DNA of 64,000 nt from Bacteroidales bacterium (lineage in GTDB: Bacteria; Bacteroidota; Bacteroidia; Bacteroidales; F082): the NCBI GenBank assembly GCA_024710405.1, contig JANJUV010000019.1, forward strand, positions 282,845 to 346,844. The letters run 5' to 3'. Position numbers and translations under genes: made by a program. The notes beneath the pieces were generated by a model. The model was not told where the DNA came from. It saw nothing but the letters and a program-made list of their open reading frames with translations, and ran no database searches. Below are positions 55,089 through 64,000 of this stretch, piece by piece (within the stretch, counting starts at the first letter, position 1; every line of letters begins with the position of its first letter).

Positions 55089-55451
55089 ATGGCCATTAAA
55101 AATAGAAAAGAAGAAAGAAGAAACAGCATCAAGAAACGCATCAGAAAGATCGTTCGTGGTTCAGCCGACAGGCCCAGAATGACTGTCTTCAGAAGCAATA
55201 AGCAGATCTACGTTCAACTTGTTGATGATGATCTCGGAAGAACAGTTGTTGCCGCCGGTTCGATTGAAAAAGAAATGGAAGCTGTGAAGGTGAATAAAAT
55301 CGAGCAGGCCCGCATGGTCGGAAAAATGATTGCTGAAAAAGCAATTGCTGCCGGTATCGCCGAAGTTGTGTTTGATCGGAATGGTTATTTGTATCACGGA
55401 CGCGTGAAGTCATTGGCTGAAGCTGCTCGTGAAGGTGGACTTAAATTCTAA
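55089..55451 (+). CDS. rplR: 50S ribosomal protein L18
   Basis: 120 residues. [40 protein letters not shown] and [20 protein letters not shown]. Binds 5S rRNA with L5. Confidence 0.97.
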   Translation: MAIKNRKEERRNSIKKRIRKIVRGSADRPRMTVFRSNKQIYVQLVDDDLGRTVVAAGSIEKEMEAVKVNKIEQARMVGKMIAEKAIAAGIAEVVFDRNGYLYHGRVKSLAEAAREGGLKF

Positions 55452-55458
55452 TAAAATT

Positions 55459-55977
55459 ATGTCAGACGTAAACGTAAAAAGAGTTAAATCGAGCGAGATA
55501 GAGTTCAAGGACCGACTCGTGAGCATACAGCGTGTTACCAAAGTAACCAAAGGAGGTCGCACCTTCAGTTTCAGCGCTATTGTAGTTGTTGGCAACGAGA
55601 ATGGTGTTGTAGGTTATGGCCTCGGTAAAGCAAAGGAAGTGACCGCAGCTATTGCAAAGGGCGTTGATGATGCCAAAAAGAATCTGGTTAAGGTGCCGGT
55701 TCTTAAGGGTACTGTTCCGCACGAACAGTATGGTAAATACAGTGGTTCGCTTGTCTTTATCAAGCCGGCATCTCCTGGTACAGGAGTAATTGCAGGTGGT
55801 GCTATGCGAGCCGTTCTTGAAAGTGTTGGCGTCAGGGACGTTTTGGCTAAGTCAAAAGGTTCTTCCAACCCGCACTCTGTAGTTAAAGCAACCATCAACG
55901 CTCTCACTAAAATGCGTGATGCGTACACCGTGGCGCAAGTTCGCGGAGTTGATCTGGACACAGTGTTTAACGGTTAA
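55459..55977 (+). CDS. rpsE: 30S ribosomal protein S5
   Basis: 172 residues from the ATG at 55459, 8 bases after rplR; an upstream in-frame ATG (55429) lies inside rpl[21 protein letters not shown] and [15 protein letters not shown] core are visible, with [20 protein letters not shown] near 116-135. Takes part in decoding accuracy. Confidence 0.97.
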   Translation: MSDVNVKRVKSSEIEFKDRLVSIQRVTKVTKGGRTFSFSAIVVVGNENGVVGYGLGKAKEVTAAIAKGVDDAKKNLVKVPVLKGTVPHEQYGKYSGSLVFIKPASPGTGVIAGGAMRAVLESVGVRDVLAKSKGSSNPHSVVKATINALTKMRDAYTVAQVRGVDLDTVFNG

Positions 55978-55991
55978 TCAGGAGCGTACAC

Positions 55992-56171
55992 ATGAAAAGA
56001 CTTAAGATTACTCAGGTAAAAAGCGGAATTGGCAGAACCAAACGTCAAAAAGATACACTTACCGCATTGGGATTTAAGCGATTGAATCAATCAATCGAAA
56101 TCGAATCGAATCCTGCTATTGACGGTATGATCGACAAGGTGAAGCACCTTCTGACAATAGAAGAAATTTAG
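55992..56171 (+). CDS. rpmD: 50S ribosomal protein L30
   Basis: 59 residues, ATG at 55992 and TAG ending at 56171. MKRLKITQVKSGIGRTKRQK followed by DTLTALGFKRLNQSIEIE is the L30 signature. It sits between rpsE and rplO as in other spc operons. Confidence 0.96.
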   Translation: MKRLKITQVKSGIGRTKRQKDTLTALGFKRLNQSIEIESNPAIDGMIDKVKHLLTIEEI

Positions 56172-56198
56172 TTTTGAACAAAGGAAAAATATCATACA

Positions 56199-56645
56199 AT
56201 GGATTTAAGCAATCTTAAACCGGCAAAAGGATCAGTTAAAAACAGAAAACGTATTGGGCGTGGACAAGGTTCAGGCCATGGTGGAACATCTACCCGTGGG
56301 CATAAAGGAGCTGGATCCAGATCCGGTTACTCCAGAAAGATAGGACACGAGGGCGGACAAATGCCTCTGGTACGTCGGCTGCCTAAGTTTGGGTTTAATA
56401 ATATCAACCGTCGTGAGTTCACTCCGATAAATCTTGCTGCTTTACAACAGTTGCACGAACTTAAGGGTATCAAGGTTTTTGATCCGCAGATTTTGGCTGA
56501 GAATGGTTTGGCATCGAAAAACGATGAGATTAAAATTCTTGCCAAAGGTGAGTTAAAAGCTAGCGTGAGTATTAAAGCACATGCATTCTCAGCAAAAGCT
56601 GCAAGCATTATTGAATCATTGGGCGGAACCATTGAAAAAATCTGA
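56199..56645 (+). CDS. rplO: 50S ribosomal protein L15
   Basis: 148 residues. [40 protein letters not shown] and [18 protein letters not shown] Gly-rich N-terminus that penetrates 23S rRNA. 5 bases before secY. Confidence 0.98.
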   Translation: MDLSNLKPAKGSVKNRKRIGRGQGSGHGGTSTRGHKGAGSRSGYSRKIGHEGGQMPLVRRLPKFGFNNINRREFTPINLAALQQLHELKGIKVFDPQILAENGLASKNDEIKILAKGELKASVSIKAHAFSAKAASIIESLGGTIEKI

Positions 56646-56650
56646 GGCTG

Positions 56651-58012
56651 ATGAAAAGACTTATTGATACACTCAGAAATATCAACAAGATAGAGGAATT
56701 GCGCAAACGCATCCTGTATACTCTGGGAATCATACTGATTTACCGTTTGGGTTCGTATGTGGTTTTGCCCGGTGTTGATCCTAATATGCTTGCCAACCTT
56801 CAAAGTCAGACTGAAAGTGGGCTTCTCGGACTACTTAATATGTTTTCCGGCGGAGCATTCTCTAATGCCTCGATTTTTGCATTGGGTATTATGCCTTATA
56901 TTTCTGCCTCAATTGTTATCCAGTTGCTGGGTATGGCAATTCCTTATTTCCAGAGACTACAGCGGGAAGGCGAGAGCGGAAGAAGGAAAATTAATCAGAT
57001 AACACGTTATCTTACCGTTGCTATTGTTGCACTTCAGGCACCCGGCTATATCGCCAACATGATCAGCCAGCTTCCGGCAGAAGCCATAACTCCTTTCGAT
57101 CCAAATGTTACAAGCCCCTCGGCCTTCTTCTGGGTTTCAAATACCATTATTCTGATTGCTGGTACTTTATTTGTTATGTGGCTTGGAGAGCGCATTACTG
57201 ACAAAGGTATTGGTAATGGAATTTCGCTTATCATTATGATTGGTATCATTGCTAACCTGCCTTTTGCACTCATTTCAGAATTCTTCGCCCGTTTGGAGCA
57301 AAAAGGAGGCGGCCTGGTATATTTCCTCGTTGAGATTGTGGTGTTAATATTCGTTATCCTGATTACCATTTTGTTGGTGCAGGGTACGCGAAAAGTGCCT
57401 GTTCAGTATGCAAAGCGAATTGTCGGAAACAGACAATACGGTGGTGTTCGTCAGTACATACCTTTGAAGGTGAATGCAGCAGGTGTAATGCCTATTATCT
57501 TTGCTCAGGCAATCATGTTCCTGCCTATTACACTTGTTGGTTTTACGCAAAGCGAAAGCCTGACTGGTGTTGCAGCCGCATTTACCAATATTAACGGATT
57601 CTGGTACAACATGACATTTTTTATACTGATCATATTGTTCACATACTTCTATACGGCTATTACGATCAACCCCAATCAGATGGCTGAGGATATGAAAAAG
57701 AACGGTGGTTTTATTCCTGGTGTTAAACCAGGAAAGAAAACTGCAGAATACCTTGATAATGTGATGTCGCGTATTACTTTACCCGGTTCATTTTACCTTG
57801 GTTTTGTTGCTATCCTGCCTGCCATTGTCGGTCAGATGGGAGTCAGTATGTCTTTTGCTCAGTTCTTTGGAGGTACATCACTTCTGATTTTGGTAGGTGT
57901 TGTCCTCGATACATTGCAGCAAATAGAAAGTTATTTGTTAATGCGTCATTATGACGGCTTAACCAAATCGGGAAGAATTAAGGGTCGTTCACCGGCAATG
58001 AATATGGGCTAA
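56651..58012 (+). CDS. secY: Preprotein translocase subunit SecY
   Basis: 453 residues, ten transmembrane helices. Plug region SGGAFSNASIFALGIMPYIS, loop with QREGESGRRKINQITRY, and NPNQMAEDMKKNGGFIPGVK-type cytoplasmic loop followed by PG. The channel-forming subunit of SecYEG; its partner SecDF is at 31618-34803. In the spc operon as usual. Confidence 0.98.
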   Translation: MKRLIDTLRNINKIEELRKRILYTLGIILIYRLGSYVVLPGVDPNMLANLQSQTESGLLGLLNMFSGGAFSNASIFALGIMPYISASIVIQLLGMAIPYFQRLQREGESGRRKINQITRYLTVAIVALQAPGYIANMISQLPAEAITPFDPNVTSPSAFFWVSNTIILIAGTLFVMWLGERITDKGIGNGISLIIMIGIIANLPFALISEFFARLEQKGGGLVYFLVEIVVLIFVILITILLVQGTRKVPVQYAKRIVGNRQYGGVRQYIPLKVNAAGVMPIIFAQAIMFLPITLVGFTQSESLTGVAAAFTNINGFWYNMTFFILIILFTYFYTAITINPNQMAEDMKKNGGFIPGVKPGKKTAEYLDNVMSRITLPGSFYLGFVAILPAIVGQMGVSMSFAQFFGGTSLLILVGVVLDTLQQIESYLLMRHYDGLTKSGRIKGRSPAMNMG

Positions 58013-58030
58013 GCTCAAATCTGCGAAAGA

Positions 58031-58813
58031 ATGATTTTTCTGAAAACCGATGAGGAAATAGAAATACAGCGCGAAAGTTCTTTGCTTGTTGGAAAAACAC
58101 TTGCCGAGGTTGCCAGGCGTATCAGGCCGGGAATAAAAACCATCGAGCTTGATCGGGTAGCCGAAGAATATATACGGGATCATCATGCTGAACCCGGATT
58201 TAAAGGCTACGGCGGATTTCCCGCCACGCTCTGCATCTCGGTAAATGATCAGGTTGTTCACGGAATCCCGGGAAATAACGAACTCAGAGATGGTGACATC
58301 GTTTCAGTTGACTGCGGTGTGCTCATGAATGGGTTCTACGGTGATTCAGCCTACACCTTTGAAATAGGGGAAGTGGCCGCCGATGTTAGAGATCTTGTAT
58401 CGGCAACCAAACAATCTCTGGCAAAAGGTATTGAGGTTGCCATCGACGGTATGAGGATTGGTGATATCGGATTTGCAATACAATCTTTCATCGATCCATA
58501 TGGTTATGGTATTGTTCGTGAACTAGTTGGTCATGGTGTTGGACGTAAACTGCATGAAAAACCTGAAGTCCCAAATTACGGACGCAGAGGTTCCGGGATA
58601 AAACTCCTTACAGGAATGGTTATCGCGATAGAACCAATGATCAATATGGGGGTAAGGAATGTTAAGCAGGAACAGGACGGTTGGACGATAAAAACCGCTG
58701 ACGGGAAACCATCGGCGCATTTCGAACATACTGTTGCTGTCAGAAACGGCCGGGCTGATGTATTATCGAGTTTTGAAGAAATTGAAAACGTTTTACAATC
58801 TTTGAAGAGTTAA
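58031..58813 (+). CDS. map: Methionine aminopeptidase type I
   Basis: 260 residues. Metal ligands can be placed in SVDCGVLMNGFYGDSAYTFE (two Asp), VGHGVGRKLHE (His), IAIEPMI (Glu) and the final Glu-containing HFEHTVAV. It removes the N-terminal Met of new proteins. Between secY and infA, the usual place in Bacteroidota and Firmicutes. Confidence 0.97.
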   Translation: MIFLKTDEEIEIQRESSLLVGKTLAEVARRIRPGIKTIELDRVAEEYIRDHHAEPGFKGYGGFPATLCISVNDQVVHGIPGNNELRDGDIVSVDCGVLMNGFYGDSAYTFEIGEVAADVRDLVSATKQSLAKGIEVAIDGMRIGDIGFAIQSFIDPYGYGIVRELVGHGVGRKLHEKPEVPNYGRRGSGIKLLTGMVIAIEPMINMGVRNVKQEQDGWTIKTADGKPSAHFEHTVAVRNGRADVLSSFEEIENVLQSLKS

Positions 58814-58817
58814 CTGA

Positions 58818-59036
58818 ATGGCGAAGCAATTATCAATTGAACAGGATGGCACAGTGATTGAATCATTGGGCAATGCCATGTTCCGTGTTGAACTCGAGAA
58901 CGGGCATGTGATTACAGCTCATATCTCGGGAAAGATGCGTATGCATTACATCAAGATATTGCCCGGAGATAAGGTGAAGCTGGAAATGTCACCTTACGAT
59001 CTTACAAAAGGCAGAATTACGTTCAGATACAAGTAA
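58818..59036 (+). CDS. infA: Translation initiation factor IF-1
   Basis: 72 residues, OB fold. [39 protein letters not shown] and [14 protein letters not shown]. Binds the 30S A site during initiation. 4 bases after map. Confidence 0.98.
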   Translation: MAKQLSIEQDGTVIESLGNAMFRVELENGHVITAHISGKMRMHYIKILPGDKVKLEMSPYDLTKGRITFRYK

Positions 59037-59088
59037 AAGATAAACAAAATAATTGGCATTGGCCCGAATATAAAGAAAACCTAAAACA

Positions 59089-59205
59089 ATGAAAGTTAGA
59101 GCTTCAGTTAAAAAAAGATCTGCCGAGTGCAAGATCGTTCGCCGCAAAGGCAGGTTGTATGTGATTAACAAAAAAAACCCTAAGTTCAAGCAACGTCAAG
59201 GTTGA
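59089..59205 (+). CDS. rpmJ: 50S ribosomal protein L36 (zinc-free form)
   Basis: 38 residues, ATG at 59089, TGA ending at 59205. [20 protein letters not shown], then [18 protein letters not shown]. The zinc ligands of the canonical form (C11, C14, C27, H32) are replaced apart from one Cys (in SAEC), as known for Bacteroidota L36. Confidence 0.97.
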   Translation: MKVRASVKKRSAECKIVRRKGRLYVINKKNPKFKQRQG

Positions 59206-59242
59206 TCGAGTTGGACAATTAATAACATCTAATATACAGATT

Positions 59243-59620
59243 ATGGCAAGGATTGCTGGAGTAGACATCCCAAACAATAAAAGAGGTGAAATCGCACTCA
59301 CTTATATCTATGGGATTGGCAGAAGTTCGGCGCAGAAAATTCTCACCGCCGCCGGTGTAGACTGGGACAAAAAAGTCCAGGATTGGGATGATGACGACCA
59401 GAATAATGTTCGTACAGTCATCGGAGAGCGGTATAAGGTAGAAGGTGAACTGCGTTCAGAAATTCAGATCAACATCAAACGATTGATGGATATCGGAGCA
59501 TATCGTGGTATTCGTCACCGTTTGGGATTGCCTGTCAGGGGACAGAGCACCAAGAACAACGCGCGCACCAGAAAAGGACGCAAAAAGACTGTAGCCAATA
59601 AGAAAAAAGCTACCAAGTAG
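59243..59620 (+). CDS. rpsM: 30S ribosomal protein S13
   Basis: 125 residues. [40 protein letters not shown] and [11 protein letters not shown]. Contacts the P-site tRNA and bridge B1. First gene of the alpha section. Confidence 0.98.
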   Translation: MARIAGVDIPNNKRGEIALTYIYGIGRSSAQKILTAAGVDWDKKVQDWDDDDQNNVRTVIGERYKVEGELRSEIQINIKRLMDIGAYRGIRHRLGLPVRGQSTKNNARTRKGRKKTVANKKKATK

Positions 59621-59665
59621 GCGTGTTTCTTACTTTATGGAATATTTTTAAGCATCAAATAGACT

Positions 59666-60055
59666 ATGGCAAAAACCACAAGAGTAACAAAGAAAAGAGT
59701 TGTAAAAGTTGAACCCGTTGGCAAAGCCTACATCAGGGCAACATTCAACAATATCATCATTTCTTTGACTAATAATGCAGGACAGGTGATTTCCTGGGCT
59801 TCCTCAGGAAAAATGGGCTTCAAAGGTTCGAAAAAGAACACGCCCTATGCAGCACAGATGGCAGCAGAAGATTGCTCCAAAACAGCATATGACCTGGGAT
59901 TGAGAAAAGTTAAAGTTTATGTGAAAGGACCCGGTGCCGGACGCGAATCTGCTATCAGGACAATCCATTCATCGGGAATCGAAGTAACCGAAATCATCGA
60001 CGTAACTCCATTGCCGCACAACGGATGCCGTCCGCCAAAGCGCCGCAGGGTTTAA
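59666..60055 (+). CDS. rpsK: 30S ribosomal protein S11
   Basis: 129 residues. [39 protein letters not shown] and [18 protein letters not shown] at the C-terminus. Confidence 0.98.
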   Translation: MAKTTRVTKKRVVKVEPVGKAYIRATFNNIIISLTNNAGQVISWASSGKMGFKGSKKNTPYAAQMAAEDCSKTAYDLGLRKVKVYVKGPGAGRESAIRTIHSSGIEVTEIIDVTPLPHNGCRPPKRRRV

Positions 60056-60093
60056 TCCGGTGATCAAATTTTAACAAAATAAAAGTAATTATC

Positions 60094-60699
60094 ATGGCAA
60101 GATACACAGGCCCAAAATCAAAAATAGCAAGAAAGTTCGGTGAACCTATTTTCGGACCCGATAAAGCATTCGAAAAGAAAAACTACCCTCCGGGAATGCA
60201 TGGAAGTGCCAAACGCCGTAAGAAAATGTCGGAGTATGGTATCCAGCTTCAAGAAAAACAAAAGGCAAAATATACCTATGGTATTCTTGAAAAACAATTC
60301 AGGAATACTTTTGAAAAGGCCTCGAAACGAAGCGGAATCACAGGTGAGATCCTGTTGCAACTTATCGAAAGCAGATTGGATAATCTGGTATATCGTTTTG
60401 GCATTGCTCCCAGTAGAAGTGCAGCCAGACAACTCGTAGGTCACCGGCATATCACAGTTAACGGACACGTAGTTAATATTCCTTCCTATCAGGTTAAAGT
60501 TGGTGATATTATCGGTGTACGTGAAAAATCCCAAACACTTGAAGTGATAACTAATTCAGTAGAGGGACGTGTCAATAAATACTCATGGCTCGAATGGGAC
60601 AGGGAGAAAATGCGTGGTAAGTTTATTAGCTACCCTTCCCGTGAGGATATCCCTGAAACCATTAAAGAGCAGCTAATCGTTGAGTTGTACTCCAAGTAA
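60094..60699 (+). CDS. rpsD: 30S ribosomal protein S4 (zinc-free form)
   Basis: 201 residues. [40 protein letters not shown] and the S4 RNA-binding segment [20 protein letters not shown]. The N-terminal Cys zinc knot of other S4 proteins is missing. Confidence 0.98.
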   Translation: MARYTGPKSKIARKFGEPIFGPDKAFEKKNYPPGMHGSAKRRKKMSEYGIQLQEKQKAKYTYGILEKQFRNTFEKASKRSGITGEILLQLIESRLDNLVYRFGIAPSRSAARQLVGHRHITVNGHVVNIPSYQVKVGDIIGVREKSQTLEVITNSVEGRVNKYSWLEWDREKMRGKFISYPSREDIPETIKEQLIVELYSK

Positions 60700-60744
60700 T
60701 CAATATATCAACCTTTAAGGAACCCTTCAAAATACAAGCAAGTT

Positions 60745-61737
60745 ATGGCAATATTAGCATTTCAAAAACCGGAAAAGGTTATCCTGGTCGAATCCGATGA
60801 GTCCAGAGGAGTATTCGAGTTTCGGCCCCTTGAACCGGGTTTCGGGATCACCATCGGCAATGCACTGCGCAGGATCTTACTCAGCTCGCTCGAAGGCTTT
60901 GCAATAACCTCCATTAAAATTGAAGGGGTTTTGCATGAGTTTTCTTCAATCGATGGTGTTGTAGAAGATGTAACCGATATAGTCCTTAATCTGAAAAAAG
61001 TCCGTTTTAAACAACAACTTGCCGCCGAAAACACCGAAAAGGTTAATATCGTTATCGGCGATCAGGAGCAATTTAAAGCTGGAGATATTAATAAATTTCT
61101 CAATATATTTCAGGTGCTGAATCCTGAAGTGGTCATCTGCAACATGGACCCTTCAGTGAAAATAAGTATGGAATTGACAATAAATAAAGGCCGTGGTTAT
61201 GTGCCTTCGGAAGAAAATAAAGTTCCAAATGCACCAATTGGTACGATAGCTATTGACTCTATCCACACTCCAATTAAGAATGTTAAATATACGATCGAGA
61301 ATTTCAGGGTTGAACAAAAGACCGACTATGAGAAACTTATAATTGAGGTTGTCACAGATGGCTCTATTCAACCAAAAGAAGCGCTTCGGGAAGCCGCAAA
61401 ACTCCTCATACATCACTTCATGCTTTTTTCTGATGAACGTATATCTATTGATTCAGAAGAAAAATCAGTAACCGAAGAGTTTGATGAAACTTCATTGCAT
61501 ATCAGACAATTGTTGAAAACTAAACTTGTTGACCTTGATCTTTCTGTCAGAGCACTCAATTGCCTGAAAGCGGCTGATGTTGAAACATTAGGTGAACTCG
61601 TGGCGTTTAACAAGAACGACCTTCTGAAATTCAGAAACTTTGGAAAGAAATCACTAACCGAACTCGAAGATCTGGTTAAAGCAAAAGGCCTTGAGTTTGG
61701 GATGAATACGATAAAATATAAATTAGATAAGGAATAA
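60745..61737 (+). CDS. rpoA: DNA-directed RNA polymerase alpha subunit
   Basis: 330 residues. N-terminal dimer domain with [21 protein letters not shown]-terminal helix-hairpin-helix domain with [20 protein letters not shown] and [19 protein letters not shown], which binds UP elements and activators. Between rpsD and rplQ as usual. Confidence 0.98.
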   Translation: MAILAFQKPEKVILVESDESRGVFEFRPLEPGFGITIGNALRRILLSSLEGFAITSIKIEGVLHEFSSIDGVVEDVTDIVLNLKKVRFKQQLAAENTEKVNIVIGDQEQFKAGDINKFLNIFQVLNPEVVICNMDPSVKISMELTINKGRGYVPSEENKVPNAPIGTIAIDSIHTPIKNVKYTIENFRVEQKTDYEKLIIEVVTDGSIQPKEALREAAKLLIHHFMLFSDERISIDSEEKSVTEEFDETSLHIRQLLKTKLVDLDLSVRALNCLKAADVETLGELVAFNKNDLLKFRNFGKKSLTELEDLVKAKGLEFGMNTIKYKLDKE

Positions 61738-61741
61738 GCAG

Positions 61742-62350
61742 ATGAGACACAGGAATAAAGTCAATAATCTGAGCAGGACCAGTTCGCACCGTAGTGCAAT
61801 GCTTTCGAATATGGCCGCCTCGCTCATACTTCACAAAAGAATCACCACTACAGTGGCCAAGGCCAAAGCGTTACGCACATACGTTGAACCAATTATAAAC
61901 CGCTCAAAAGAAGATTCAACCCATTCGCGCCGAATGGTTTTCAGGCTCCTGCAAAACAAAATCGCCGTAACCGAACTCTTCAGAGAGGTGTCTACAAAGA
62001 TCGCCGACCGTCCGGGAGGGTACACCCGTATCATCAAATTGGGCAATCGTTTGGGTGATAGCGCTGAAATGTGTCTGATCGAGCTTGTTGATTATAACGA
62101 AAACTTGTTGATTGAAAAAGGCACCAAGAAAGCTGTCAAGACTACCCGACGCAGGTCAGGCAAAAAATCCGGAGCCAAAACAGAAGCAACAGTTGCACCT
62201 TCCGCTGTTCAAACTGCCGAAGTAATCGATGAACCTAAAGTAGCTGACGAAGCTCCGGTTGAGATCATTGATGAAGTTGCCAAGGAGGAAAACAATGCAA
62301 CCGATGGCGGGAACAATCAGGAAGAAACCAGTAAAGACGGAAGCAAGTAA
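61742..62350 (+). CDS. rplQ: 50S ribosomal protein L17 with C-terminal extension
   Basis: 202 residues; the core (1 to about 118) has [20 protein letters not shown] and [21 protein letters not shown] further 80 residues or so begin basic ([17 protein letters not shown]) and end acidic and Asn-rich. E. coli L17 has 127 residues. Last gene of the cluster; a terminator follows. Confidence 0.96.
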   Translation: MRHRNKVNNLSRTSSHRSAMLSNMAASLILHKRITTTVAKAKALRTYVEPIINRSKEDSTHSRRMVFRLLQNKIAVTELFREVSTKIADRPGGYTRIIKLGNRLGDSAEMCLIELVDYNENLLIEKGTKKAVKTTRRRSGKKSGAKTEATVAPSAVQTAEVIDEPKVADEAPVEIIDEVAKEENNATDGGNNQEETSKDGSK

Positions 62351-62370
62351 ATAACAATAACTTAATGCAT

Positions 62371-62413
62371 AAAAGGATAAAGTCTTTGACATTGACTTTA
62401 TCCTTTTTTTTTT
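62371..62413 (+). terminator. Rho-independent terminator of the ribosomal protein cluster
   Basis: AAAAGGATAAAGTC (62371-62384) and GACTTTATCCTTTT (62394-62407) form a perfect 14-base stem with a 9-base loop, followed by further T residues (12 in a row from 62404). Ends the rpsL-rplQ transcript. Confidence 0.95.
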
Positions 62414-62415
62414 GA

Positions 62416-63738
<1,323 letters not shown>

Positions 63739-63867
63739 ACAGTCACACGAAACTTGTTTTTTTATACTTTTTGCAATATTTACGGATTAAAGCACAAAAG
63801 CATTTATATTGATAATTAGCAAGTTAATCAATATTATTTAAATACAGCCACTTTTTTACAAAAATAA

Positions 63868-63898
63868 TTTGCATGTAACGAAAAAGTGGTTAATTTTG
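63868..63898 (+). promoter_or_regulatory. Consensus promoter, probably of an rRNA operon
   Basis: TTTG (63868-63871), 19 bases, TAATTTTG (63891-63898): a perfect Bacteroidota promoter. It is followed by CAGCCCCAATTGA, as at rpsL P1. The upstream 60 bases are AT-rich, resembling an UP element. Confidence 0.8.
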
Positions 63899-63904
63899 CA
63901 GCCC

Positions 63905-64000
63905 CAATTGAGACGGAAGGCAGGGTAAGGTAATAGGAAGTTGGGTTACTAGAAGAAGTTCTTTGAAAAGCTTGAATAGAATAAAGTCTGGAAAGGTAAG
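63905..64000 (+). other. Start of a leader region, probably of a 16S rRNA operon, with boxA
   Basis: No open frame. AGTTCTTTGAAA (63957-63968) matches the boxA-like motif typical of leaders before 16S rRNA in Bacteroidota. The window ends about 95 bases after the expected transcription start, before any 16S sequence. A tRNA operon would be the alternative. Confidence 0.65.
63957..63968 (+). promoter_or_regulatory. boxA antitermination motif
   Basis: AGTTCTTTGAAA, similar to the boxA sequence bound by NusB-S10 in rRNA leaders. The core AGTTCTTT recurs in the rpsL leader at 44112-44119. Confidence 0.6.

Overview
The window is a chromosomal stretch of a member of the Bacteroidota. Evidence: promoters of the TTG/TTTG-N19-TAnnTTTG type, mostly without Shine-Dalgarno sequences; a fused CcoNO oxidase subunit; an alternative complex III (ACIII) operon; DUF4290; a PorE-like OmpA protein; a fused SecDF; and a zinc-free L36 of the Bacteroidota type. 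The mix of ACIII and cbb3 oxidase suggests a free-living organism that respires oxygen, including at low oxygen. I cannot name the genus from sequence alone.

Layout. 1-18 kb (minus strand) is a respiratory block. Read in transcription order it starts with the ACIII operon actA-actB-actC-actD-actF-actE (17982 to 10137), closed by a terminator. A SlyD-like FKBP isomerase follows. Then come a DUF3365 haem protein and the cbb3 oxidase genes ccoI, ccoS, ccoNO, ccoQ, ccoP, ccoG, ccoH, a TauE/SafE-like (UreH-type) membrane protein, and the start of a lipoprotein gene cut by the window edge. Quinol oxidation by ACIII, electron transfer through small c-type haem proteins, and oxygen reduction by cbb3 are therefore encoded side by side, together with copper/haem maturation factors.

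18-22 kb (minus) holds a LemA/TPM/TPM operon and htpG. 22.3-25.3 kb (plus) holds a methyltransferase, a DUF554 membrane protein and ilvE. 25.4-43.7 kb (minus) is mostly housekeeping: pyrF and prfA; tatA, a PorE-like OmpA protein and purM; secDF; an ABC-2 exporter; dnaJ and grpE; murA; DUF4290; and a uvrD/pcrA helicase.

44-62.4 kb (plus) is the combined str-S10-spc-alpha ribosomal protein cluster: rpsL, rpsG and fusA, then rpsJ through rplQ, with secY, map, infA, rpmJ and rpoA. There is no tuf gene between fusA and rpsJ. A strong terminator separates it from eno. The window ends in a consensus promoter and boxA-bearing leader that most likely belongs to an rRNA operon starting just beyond the edge.

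Most notable points: (1) the C-terminal 117 residues of the PorE-like protein look like a retropepsin fold whose catalytic D-T/S-G is replaced by D-R-N; (2) ACIII is paired with cbb3 rather than caa3 oxidase, and ActA carries six CxxCH motifs; (3) MurA has Asp instead of the fosfomycin-target Cys; (4) the ribosomal protein cluster and the rRNA-type leader share promoter-proximal sequence and a boxA-like motif.
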